NCBI GenBank assembly: GCA_006969385.1
Contig: CP030884.1
Coordinates: forward strand, 3,782,001 to 3,846,000
Direction: 5' to 3'
DNA: 64,000 bases
Source: Planctomycetaceae bacterium
Lineage (GTDB): Bacteria > Planctomycetota > Phycisphaerae > UBA1845 > UTPLA1
Position 1 is the stretch's first letter. Every line of letters starts with the position of its first letter. A program made the translations under genes and the position numbers. The notes under the pieces are model-generated. The model was given only the letters and a program-made list of their open reading frames with translations. It ran no database searches and was not told the DNA's origin. Shown here in pieces: positions 1 through 7,656 of this stretch.

Positions 1-362
1 TCGGCCGTGAAACTCTTCGCTAATGCGGCGCGGACGCGGTCGGCGAAGGGTGCATCGGGGTAAAGTCGAATCAGACGCACGAGCATCCAGTGACCGTGCA
101 CGGCGGAGTGCCAATCGAAACAACCGTAGAAGACCGGCGTGAGGTCGCGCGGCGGCTTGGCGTCGTCGTCGCCCTGCATCACGTGGCTGATTTTGTTGGG
201 GTATTCGCGATGGACGCATTCGAGGGCCATTTCGGCGAAGCGCGTGACGGTGGCGAGGTCGGAGTGGGGGTTTGTAGTCGGGGTTTTTTCTTGTGCGTAG
301 TTGGGGGATGCTGCGGTGAGTATCAGAGTTATGAAGATACCGAGGCGAAGGCTCGGGTGTAA
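1..362 (-). CDS. DUF2891-family protein, partial (C-terminus outside window)
   Basis: The reverse strand reads through to the window edge and includes VFYGCFDWHSAVHGHWMLV followed by RLIRLYPDAPFADRVRAAL. The CFDWHSxVHGHW block is the hallmark of DUF2891 proteins, whose reaction is unknown to me. The N-terminal part LRLGIFITLILTAASPNYAQ resembles a signal peptide, so the protein is probably exported. No ATG, GTG or TTG lies at a convincing place upstream: the frame stays open past position 410 without a good start, so the 5' end given is only a limit. An alternative start codon or a small upstream indel is possible. The family call is fairly secure, the boundaries are not. Confidence 0.65.
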
Positions 363-449
363 CGCGGAAAGGCGAGCGATGAAGAAAAGACGAGTTGGCG
401 ATCTTCTCGTTTGATGAGCGTGGTCGGATTTGCGCGCGAAATTCATTCT

Positions 450-534
450 ATCCCTCCGGGATGAAAGGTGATCGTCCATCCCATACCTCCAGCGTTGAAA
501 CGCTGGGCTATTGTCCGTTGATCCCTAGCGGGAT
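450..534. repeat. cluster of three short hairpins (REP-like)
   Basis: Three perfect or near-perfect palindromes follow each other: ATCCCTCCGGGAT at 450-462, CCAGCGTTGAAACGCTGG at 489-506 and ATCCCTAGCGGGAT at 521-534. The outer two are versions of the same sequence. They lie in the gap between the DUF2891 gene and truD (about 363-843), where I see no gene. The arrangement looks like a REP-type intergenic element; function unknown. Confidence 0.6.
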
Positions 535-843
535 AAGGAGTTCGCATCGTAGCTGGCCTTAAAGTTAAATACTACAACATTGAATCGCCACGAATGATCG
601 AACCGAATTTCACCGGCAGCATCTGAAGGGGTAAGGCCGCCGCTCACGATTCATTCTGCATTTGATAGATTTGAGGAAAAAGGTCACGGAAAAGCGACGC
701 ATTCGCACGCATGCCTTGAAGGGCAAGCGTGGCACCCATCAGCAAGAACCTCATAGCCCGGCACACATTACCCAGCCTGCGACACTTCTGGATCATCAAT
801 TCAAAGCGAAAAGACTCAAACGTGCGTCATAAGTCGACCATCA

Positions 844-2157
844 CTACATCTCGTCCGTTGCGACGTCCTCTTCAACATCGTCGGTCGGTTCGCGATACGT
901 GTCGGAGCGGCCTTCGCTGAGCTTACCCTTGGATATCTCGCGCAACAGCATCGTCGCGTAACAGCCCGACGGCAGAAAGAAGCTGAGTTCGACAAACAAG
1001 CCGCCGTCGTCTCGACCATCGGATACGTGGAGGTCAGTTGGAAAGAACCGTAGCGGCCGGCGCGAGCCGCGCGCATTGACTTGGCGCAGATTGGAGAAAT
1101 CGCCCAGCTTCACGCCTTCACGGTCGAGCACTTCTTGTTCCCAGGTGCCGGGCGTGCCTTCGGCGCGCGTCATCTTTTTGCCAAACAGCGGCCCGGTCGG
1201 TGAGATTTCTTTAGCGGAGGCGCGGGCATTTTCGGCGGCCTCGTCTTCCACGCGAAACACGCTGCCGGTCTCGTGTTTGTAAGCCAAATCGCCCACGTAG
1301 AGCTTACCCAACTCTTCGATGCGTCGCGCCAACACTTGGTTAAACAGGTACGACTGATACGCGTTGACGTAGAAGCGTTTGAGTTTGTTATCGATGGCGA
1401 AGATGGCGCGTTTGGGGTTGCCCTTCGACTTGGCCATTGCCCGCGCGGCGCGGGCGTTGTCGCGAAACGCATGCGGCCACGTGCGCGCGGCTTCGTCGTA
1501 CTTGCCTTTCTCGTAAAGCTGGCGCGCTTGCAGAACCTTGCCCGTATCGGCGTCGGTCGGCTTGCCCAGCATCAAATCTATCAGCGTCTGCGCATCCTGC
1601 TGCAATACGGCGCGGCCCAATTCCCAGGTGTCACCGCGCAAACCGAAGCGCTGCGATCCGAAGTAATTCGGCACACCGTTGTCGGCAAGCAGCCCGGCAA
1701 CGCGCCGCACATCATCCAGCCGATCCGGATCGACATCGCGCATGCGAATCGTGAAGTGGTTGCCGCGCAGATGGCCGACCTTGAGTTTGTTCGTGTGATG
1801 GCTGACATCGAGGATAGCGATGCGTGGAATCTCGAGCTTCTTGATCCGCTCGGCATCCGCGTGTTCGAGGCTTAGCGTTTGTACGGTCACGCCGCGTGCG
1901 TCTTTCATGCCGGCCAAACCGATATGTCGCGGCCCGACGCCGAGCGCCTTGGCGATATCCTGTACGGCCCGCATGGTGGAGAGCCCGCGTTTTTCGATAC
2001 GAAAATACACGTGGGAACCTTCGCCGCTGGGCTCGTAAGCGGGCACTTCTTCGACGATGAAATCTTCGTACGAGCGTTTGATGGTGGCCGCAACGCCGGG
2101 GATATCGGGCGTCAGGTAGGGTAAATCGATGATCGAGGCGGATGTCGGTGTGGTCAT
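844..2157 (-). CDS. truD: tRNA pseudouridine(13) synthase TruD
   Basis: TruD isomerises uridine 13 of certain tRNAs to pseudouridine. The 437-residue protein carries the family's catalytic block GLAGMKDARGVTVQTLSL, with the presumed catalytic aspartate at residue 86, then PNYFGSQRFG near residues 167-176 and NAYQSYLFNQVLARR in the C-terminal half. It starts at an ATG at 2157. It is longer than the E. coli enzyme (about 350 residues); the extra length is in the inserted TRUD domain and a short acidic C-terminal tail. It is divergent from rnc with about 200 bases between them. I see no partner in an operon. Confidence 0.93.
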   Translation of the reverse strand: MTTPTSASIIDLPYLTPDIPGVAATIKRSYEDFIVEEVPAYEPSGEGSHVYFRIEKRGLSTMRAVQDIAKALGVGPRHIGLAGMKDARGVTVQTLSLEHADAERIKKLEIPRIAILDVSHHTNKLKVGHLRGNHFTIRMRDVDPDRLDDVRRVAGLLADNGVPNYFGSQRFGLRGDTWELGRAVLQQDAQTLIDLMLGKPTDADTGKVLQARQLYEKGKYDEAARTWPHAFRDNARAARAMAKSKGNPKRAIFAIDNKLKRFYVNAYQSYLFNQVLARRIEELGKLYVGDLAYKHETGSVFRVEDEAAENARASAKEISPTGPLFGKKMTRAEGTPGTWEQEVLDREGVKLGDFSNLRQVNARGSRRPLRFFPTDLHVSDGRDDGGLFVELSFFLPSGCYATMLLREISKGKLSEGRSDTYREPTDDVEEDVATDEM

Positions 2158-2183
2158 GGGCTGGCTAAGGTTTACAAAAAGTT

Positions 2184-2212
2184 GACCCTGTTTTGGGCCG
2201 AAGGTACTATTT
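2184..2212 (+). promoter_or_regulatory. sigma70-like promoter upstream of rnc
   Basis: TTGACC (2184-2189) and TACTAT (2207-2212) are 17 bases apart, pointing to rnc with a leader of roughly 140 bases. The -35 matches five of six consensus bases, the -10 four of six. Similar TTGACC/TTGACG boxes precede the FG-GAP gene and rpsB. Confidence 0.4.
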
Positions 2213-2361
2213 AAGTAGGGTTGGGTGTTCAGGAATGGTTCCGCATTCCGCCCGTCCCGCAGGCTGCTGCCAAAGTCCGCTCTCGAACTGAACTCGGAAG
2301 TCTCGAGCGGCCTTCGTCAACCGCCTGAATCGAAAATCCGCGACATTCAGGTACATTCGTT

Positions 2362-3066
2362 ATGCGCGAAGAAGCGCTCGAACGTTGCCAACAGGCAATC
2401 GGCATCCGGTTCAACGATGTTGCATTGCTTGAATCGGCGCTTACCCACGCCTCTATCGCCAATTCGCGGCTGGAAAGCAACGAACGGCTCGAGTTCCTTG
2501 GCGACTCTATCCTCGGTATGGTCGTTTGTCGATATTTGTACGACCACTATCCCGACTATCTCGAAGGCGAACTGACCAAGATCAAGTCCGCCGTCGTCTC
2601 GGGAAAAACCTGCGCCAAAGTCTCGGAAGATTTGGGGATGGCCGAATGCCTCTTTCTTGGCAATGGTATTTCGGGACGTTCGCGCTTGCCGACGTCGGTC
2701 ATGGCCGCCGTCTTTGAAGCATTGGTCGCTGCGATCGCCCTCGATCAGGGCGTGGAGCGTGCCAGCGAGTTTATTCTCGAATTGGTCGTGCCGCATATCG
2801 AAAGCGCCGCCATCAGCGAGCATAAGCACAATTTCAAATCGCAGTTGCAGCAATACAGCCAGAAGGAATTGGGCTATACGCCGACGTACGAATTGCTCGA
2901 CGAAAAGGGGCCCGATCATAGCAAGTGCTTTGAGGTTGCCGTGCGCGTCGGCCATCGACGCTTCGGCGGCGCGTGGGGGCCGAGCAAGAAAGAAGCCGAG
3001 CAAAAGGCGGCGCTACTGGCACTGCGCGAGTTGAATCTGGTCGAAGCGGAAGTGCTGACGCATTGA
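2362..3066 (+). CDS. rnc: ribonuclease III
   Basis: RNase III cleaves double-stranded RNA in rRNA and mRNA processing. The 234-residue protein has the signature ERLEFLGDSILG (residues 41-52), including the catalytic Glu41 and Asp48 equivalents, and a C-terminal double-stranded RNA-binding domain that begins near NFKSQLQQYSQ and ends with GPSKKEAEQKAALLAL. The start is the ATG at 2362; the ribosome site is weak. One oddity: in the second metal-site helix, where most family members have LADxFEA, this one reads VMAAVFEA. The aspartate (Asp114 of E. coli) is alanine at residue 116, while the essential glutamate is kept at residue 119. It is monocistronic in this window. Confidence 0.93.
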   Translation: MREEALERCQQAIGIRFNDVALLESALTHASIANSRLESNERLEFLGDSILGMVVCRYLYDHYPDYLEGELTKIKSAVVSGKTCAKVSEDLGMAECLFLGNGISGRSRLPTSVMAAVFEALVAAIALDQGVERASEFILELVVPHIESAAISEHKHNFKSQLQQYSQKELGYTPTYELLDEKGPDHSKCFEVAVRVGHRRFGGAWGPSKKEAEQKAALLALRELNLVEAEVLTH

Positions 3067-3214
3067 TGAAGCGTCGCGCTAGGCCTGCTGACGATTGAGA
3101 GCGACGGTCGCACCGTGGCACCGGCTAACTACGGTGAATACCGGCAAATCATGCACTTTCATTCGTTAGCCTAGCCAAATCGATAAGTAACGAATCGTGT
3201 CGCGAACATCGCTG

Positions 3215-3754
3215 TCAAACCGCATGGCCGGGTAAGCGCAAGTCGCGGGCGTCGAGCAGCGCGTTAAACGCAAAGCCCGCTTGTTCGATATTTTCACGAG
3301 CCCCTTCGAGGCGATCCACGACGGCGACGATTTTTTCGACCTTTCCGCCGGCTTCGGCAATGGCCTTGGCCGCTTCCAACACCTGACCGCCCGTCGTGGC
3401 GATGTCTTCCACCAGTAGCACGGTATCGCCTGCTTCCAACGCACCCTCGAACGGTTTCGACGTGCCGTAGTCTTTCTTCTGGTTGCGAACGATGATGAAG
3501 GGCAAGTCACCTGCCATCGCCGTCGCGGCAGCCAGCGCGACGCCGCCGAGTTCGGCACCGGCAATGCGTTTGGTCTCGGGCGTGATGAACTCAGCCAAGC
3601 GACGACCGACTTCTGCCAAAATGCGCGGCTGCGTTTCAAATAGATATTTATCAATATAGAAACTGCTCTTGCGACCGCTGCGCAGCGTGAACTCGCCTTC
3701 GAGAAGACTGGCGGCGCGGATTTGTTCGGCCAACTCGGCTTTGGTGATGCTCAT
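3215..3754 (-). CDS. pyrE: orotate phosphoribosyltransferase
   Basis: PyrE joins orotate to PRPP to give orotidine monophosphate in pyrimidine synthesis. The 179-residue protein has the substrate loop GRKSSFYIDKYLFETQP near the N-terminus and the PRPP-binding motif TVLLVEDIATTGGQV near residues 109-123, both typical. Its ATG overlaps the stop of purB in an ATGA arrangement, and a GGAG lies inside the end of purB, so the two are translationally coupled. It is the last gene of a three-gene minus-strand operon (gluzincin lipoprotein, purB, pyrE), which puts a purine and a pyrimidine enzyme under common control. Confidence 0.93.
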   Translation of the reverse strand: MSITKAELAEQIRAASLLEGEFTLRSGRKSSFYIDKYLFETQPRILAEVGRRLAEFITPETKRIAGAELGGVALAAATAMAGDLPFIIVRNQKKDYGTSKPFEGALEAGDTVLLVEDIATTGGQVLEAAKAIAEAGGKVEKIVAVVDRLEGARENIEQAGFAFNALLDARDLRLPGHAV

Positions 3755-5247
3755 ACGTTGATCTCCGGCTCGCGCCGCGGCGTAGTGCGATGTTTGCGTT
3801 TGAGCGGCGCGATGATGTCTTTTAAGAATGCGGTCACTTGTTGCGGTGCTAGACCGACGTAACGCTCGTGTTTCAAGACGCCGGCCAAATTGATTCCGGC
3901 AAACGCCGAGTCGCCGGCGAGTCGATCCAGCAGGTCGTTGCGGCGACCGTGAGTTTTGACTTCTTGCGCGGCGGCTTGCGAGTGCACGCGGATGCGTTCG
4001 TGCAATTCCTGGCGGTCGCCGCCGGCGGCAGCAGCTTCCATCAAAATGTCTTCGGTCACCATAAACGGCAACTCGGCATCAATGCGGGCCTTCATAATTT
4101 CGGGATACACGACCAAGCCGCGCGCTACACGCGTCATGATTTGCAGAATGCCGTCGGTCGCGAGGAAGGCCTCGGGAATGAGCAAGCGCTTGTTGCTCGA
4201 ATCATCGAGCGTGCGTTCGAGCCATTGCTCGGCGGCGTTTTGATAGGCCGATTGGGTGAGCGATAAGAGGAACCGCGCCAAGCCCGTCGCACGTTCGCAC
4301 AACATCGGGTTGCGCTTGTAGGCCATGGCCGAGCTGCCGATTTGCGACTTGCCGAAGGGCTCTTCCATTTCCTTGAGATTGGCAAGCAGGCGTAGATCGT
4401 TGGCCAACTTATGCGATCCGGCGGCGATGTTGGCGAGGGCCGACAGCACGTCGGCATCGACTTTCCGCGAATAGGTTTGGCCTGTCACGGGCTCGCATTG
4501 TTGAAAGCCCAGCTTGCGGGCGACGCGCTTTTCGAGTTCGAGAACCCTCTTTGCGTTACCATCGAACAGTTTTAGAAAGCTCGCCTGCGTACCCGTCGCC
4601 CCGCGGATACCGCGAAGCCGCAGTTGGTCGAGCAGTTCGTCGATGCGCTGCAGGTCGCGAACAAAATCCCAACACCAAAGGCTCACGCGTTTGCCGACGG
4701 TCGTGAGTTGGGCCGGTTGATAGTGCGTAAAGCCGAGGCACGGCATTTTGTGCAGTTCTTTAGCGCGATCCGCCAATGCATCGACGACGGTAATCAGCCA
4801 CTGCTGCACGATACACAGCGCCTCGCGCATGATGATCAGATCCGCGTTGTCGACCACATCCATGCTGGTCGCGCCGAGATGCAATATGCCGCGTGCCTTG
4901 GGTGCCAAATCACCGTAGGCGTGCAGGTGCGCCATCACGTCGTGACGGAGTTTTTGTTCGTGGACGGCGACGGCCGCCAAATCGATGTTGCCGATTTGCG
5001 CTTTGAGTTGACGCAGTTGCGTCGTCGTGATCGGCAGGCCCATTTCGTGTTGGGCCTCCGCCAGCGCCAGCCAGATGGTGCGCCAGGTATAGGCGCGTCG
5101 CGTCGGAGAAAACAGCGACGCCATCGCGCGCGAGGCGTTGCGCGTGACCAATGGCGAGCGATAGGTGTCGTCGATCGGCGGTGGCGCGATCGTGGGATTG
5201 CGGGTGCTGCCGCGCCGCGGTTGCCGACGCGTTTTTTTCTTAGCCAT
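3751..5247 (-). CDS. purB: adenylosuccinate lyase
   Basis: PurB removes fumarate from SAICAR and from adenylosuccinate in purine synthesis. The protein has 498 residues and belongs to the fumarase/aspartase superfamily. It shows HLGATSMDVVDNADL, GFTHYQPAQLTTVGKR and the superfamily signature GSSAMAYKRNPMLCE near residues 301-315. The YKRNP form is that of the animal-type PurB branch. An N-terminal stretch of about 25 Lys/Arg/Pro-rich residues precedes the fold. The gene overlaps the preceding lipoprotein gene by 8 bases and pyrE by 4 bases. A GAGG sits before the ATG. Confidence 0.94.
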   Translation of the reverse strand: MAKKKTRRQPRRGSTRNPTIAPPPIDDTYRSPLVTRNASRAMASLFSPTRRAYTWRTIWLALAEAQHEMGLPITTTQLRQLKAQIGNIDLAAVAVHEQKLRHDVMAHLHAYGDLAPKARGILHLGATSMDVVDNADLIIMREALCIVQQWLITVVDALADRAKELHKMPCLGFTHYQPAQLTTVGKRVSLWCWDFVRDLQRIDELLDQLRLRGIRGATGTQASFLKLFDGNAKRVLELEKRVARKLGFQQCEPVTGQTYSRKVDADVLSALANIAAGSHKLANDLRLLANLKEMEEPFGKSQIGSSAMAYKRNPMLCERATGLARFLLSLTQSAYQNAAEQWLERTLDDSSNKRLLIPEAFLATDGILQIMTRVARGLVVYPEIMKARIDAELPFMVTEDILMEAAAAGGDRQELHERIRVHSQAAAQEVKTHGRRNDLLDRLAGDSAFAGINLAGVLKHERYVGLAPQQVTAFLKDIIAPLKRKHRTTPRREPEINV

Positions 5248-6250
5248 TGAGCCTCAACAGGTCGAGTAGGAACGCACGATAGTCCGCCTCGAATCGATCG
5301 AGGTCGTCGGTGATATATGCCCGAAACACTGCCTCGCCGGGGCTAATCTGCGGTTGCCCACTCACCCGGTTGGCGTTCATGACGGCTTCGGCGCGGCTGC
5401 GCAGCTCGTCGCTGCCGAGGTCGTTCAGCAGATTGCGGAAGCCGCTGCGATATTGGCTGGGTGCGCTGTCGTCGAGCAGGAATAACACGAGCGACCATTC
5501 CTGTGCGTAATAGCTACGCACATGATTCGTGTCGCCGTGCACGGCGGCCCCTGCGTTGGTCTCCAGGATGTCGCGCAACGGAATCAACGCGTCGCGCACC
5601 AACGCCTCGCGTAAAAACGGCGATCGCAGCGTATTGCGGCGGGGATCGAACCGGGGCACGCCATTGATAAAGTCGAACGATTCAAAATAGCACGCCAACC
5701 CCTCATTGATCCATGCCGGGATGCGACTGCGACCGGTCACTTCGAGGTATTGGTGCAAACCTTCGTGGGCGAGGATCGAGAGCGTGCCACGTTGCGAGGA
5801 ATAGTGCGACACGGTAATACCGCGCTCGGAGTAGCCGCCGCGTCTAATGCGTTTGTACGTCGCAAAGCGCGCCGGCGAAAATTCTTTGGTGAAGCGCTCC
5901 CAATCGCTGCGGGCACAAAACAGATACGTATCGAGTTTCTGGCCGGGTGGGCTCGCGGTCGGCAACAACTTCTGGTATTCGTCGAAACAGCTTTCCAGAA
6001 ATCGCGGTAACGCCCGCACGAATTGATCGCGCGTGCAGGTGGTGTACAAAACGTAATTCGGCGACGAAATCTTGCGGCCCGTGGTGCGACCGTAGGTCCA
6101 GTCGGCTTCCGCGGTTTCGACCGGCTCGGGGGCCGTCGAGAAAATGGTGTTCGATTGGCTGCATCCGTGCGGCAACAACAGGGCAGGCAACCACAAGAAG
6201 AGACAAAGCAAACGGGGTCGATACGGCAGTGGGCGTCTTCCATGAACCAT
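5240..6250 (-). CDS. secreted or lipid-anchored gluzincin-type protein (HExxH, DUF1570-like)
   Basis: With the ATG at 6250 the protein has 336 residues. An N-terminal hydrophobic stretch LLCLFLWLPALLLPHGC ends in Cys30, so it may be a lipoprotein, although PHGC is a poor lipobox. The centre has LSILAHEGLHQYLEV, an HExxH zinc motif at residues 162-166, followed by IPAWINEGLACYFESF with Glu183 as likely third ligand. This spacing matches the secreted gluzincin-like families common in planctomycetes (DUF1570 and relatives). Substrate unknown. It is the first gene of the operon with purB and pyrE and overlaps purB by 8 bases, an unexpected partner for nucleotide enzymes. Confidence 0.72.
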   Translation of the reverse strand: MVHGRRPLPYRPRLLCLFLWLPALLLPHGCSQSNTIFSTAPEPVETAEADWTYGRTTGRKISSPNYVLYTTCTRDQFVRALPRFLESCFDEYQKLLPTASPPGQKLDTYLFCARSDWERFTKEFSPARFATYKRIRRGGYSERGITVSHYSSQRGTLSILAHEGLHQYLEVTGRSRIPAWINEGLACYFESFDFINGVPRFDPRRNTLRSPFLREALVRDALIPLRDILETNAGAAVHGDTNHVRSYYAQEWSLVLFLLDDSAPSQYRSGFRNLLNDLGSDELRSRAEAVMNANRVSGQPQISPGEAVFRAYITDDLDRFEADYRAFLLDLLRLNG

Positions 6251-6417
6251 GGCAGGTATGCTAGAAACACCCGCGCGATCTGGCAATCTCGGGCCGCGAC
6301 TCGCATGCAAACCGATCGGAGGCGTTGCCCTGTTGTCGACGCGTGAGCGGTAGGGGCCTATCATCAAACCTGCGACGCGCAGTAGGGCGTGTCGACAGCA
6401 AGAAGGGGCGCAACCAC

Positions 6418-7449
6418 ATGTCCGACGTGGAAAAAGTAGTCATCATCGGGTCCGGACCGGCCGGTTGGACGGCCGCCATTTACGCCGCGCGGGCCAATCT
6501 CAATCCGCTTGTGTTTCCCGGTCGAGCGACCGGCAAAGATTTGGTGCCTGGCGGGCAGTTGATGCTGACGACCGACGTTGAGAATTACCCCGGCTTTCCC
6601 GATGGCGTGACCGGCCCGGACATGATGCAGTTGTTCGCGGCGCAGGCGTTTCGCTTCGGTACGCGTGCCGTGACGGATAATGGTATCAAGAGCGGCGAAG
6701 AATTGGATAAAAAGACACCGCTGTGGAGTGCCACCTTTCAAAACGTGGCGTCGGTGGATTTGTCGCAGCGACCGTTTGTCGTTAAGGGCGATAAAGACTT
6801 TGAGGTCAAGGCGCACGCCGTCATCATTGCAACCGGGGCCAAGGCCAATTGGCTGGGTCTCGAAAACGAGCAGCGGTTGGCCCAGTCCGGCGGCGGTGTC
6901 AGCGCGTGTGCTGTTTGTGACGGGGCGCTGCCGATGTTTCGCGATAAGCCGCTGGCCGTGGTCGGTGGTGGCGATTCGGCGGTCGAAGAAGCGACTTACC
7001 TTACGAAGTTCGCTTCAAAGGTGTACATGATTCATCGACGCGACGAACTGCGGGCTAGCAAAATCATGGCCGATCGGGCGCTCAACAATAAGAAAATCGA
7101 GATGGTCTGGGATTCGGAAGTCACCGACGTGCTGGGCGACGACGTCATTACTGGCGTCAAGGTCCACAACAAAAAGACCAATGAAGATTCGGAGCTGGCC
7201 GTCAACGGTTTGTTTATCGCCATCGGTCACACGCCGATCACCGGCTTCTTAAACGATCAGCTCGATACGGACGATAATGGTTATCTCATTTTGGATGACA
7301 AGTATCGTTCGACCACCAAGATCGACGGCTGTTTTGCCGCGGGCGACGTGGTCGATAGCACCTATCGGCAGGCGGTGACGGCGGCGGGGATGGGTTGCAA
7401 GGCCGCGATCGACGCGGAACGCTGGCTGGCCGACCAGGGGATTGATTAA
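6418..7449 (+). CDS. trxB: thioredoxin reductase
   Basis: TrxB passes electrons from NADPH through FAD to thioredoxin. The 343-residue protein has the FAD-binding GSGPAG at residues 11-16, the redox pair CAVC at residues 164-167 in VSACAVCDGALPMF, an NADPH-binding VVGGGDSAVEEAT, and the C-terminal FAD motif GCFAAGDVVD. I chose the ATG at 6418, which follows AGAAGGGG and begins just before the FAD motif, over an upstream TTG. It is divergent from the gluzincin/purB/pyrE operon and is followed by a strong bidirectional terminator. Confidence 0.95.
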   Translation: MSDVEKVVIIGSGPAGWTAAIYAARANLNPLVFPGRATGKDLVPGGQLMLTTDVENYPGFPDGVTGPDMMQLFAAQAFRFGTRAVTDNGIKSGEELDKKTPLWSATFQNVASVDLSQRPFVVKGDKDFEVKAHAVIIATGAKANWLGLENEQRLAQSGGGVSACAVCDGALPMFRDKPLAVVGGGDSAVEEATYLTKFASKVYMIHRRDELRASKIMADRALNNKKIEMVWDSEVTDVLGDDVITGVKVHNKKTNEDSELAVNGLFIAIGHTPITGFLNDQLDTDDNGYLILDDKYRSTTKIDGCFAAGDVVDSTYRQAVTAAGMGCKAAIDAERWLADQGID

Positions 7450-7569
7450 AGCCGAGCCAAGCGTGGGTTTTGTTGCCATTGCATGCAACGACGCAGTAAT
7501 TTCCAAATGTGACCAGCACGCTGCTTGCTCGATTCAATAATTCTGAACTAAGCCATTATCACGCACGAA

Positions 7570-7601
7570 AAAAGCCCCGGTCAGGCCTGACCGGGGCTTT
7601 T
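7570..7601. terminator. bidirectional terminator between trxB and the M6-type gene
   Basis: A perfect 32-base palindrome: four A, GCCCCGGTCAGG, its complement, four T. It carries a T tract in both directions and lies between two converging genes, so it can end both transcripts. Confidence 0.9.
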
Positions 7602-7656
7602 CTATGTTTACGTGAAGTGTTGCCGAGCGAGCAAGACTGCTAGCCCGGCGTTGCGT

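Noticed and set aside
3110..3160. tRNA-like or repeat element with GGCACCGGCTAACTACGGTG
   Set aside because: Does not fold into a cloverleaf and only loosely matches the CCGGTT repeat family.
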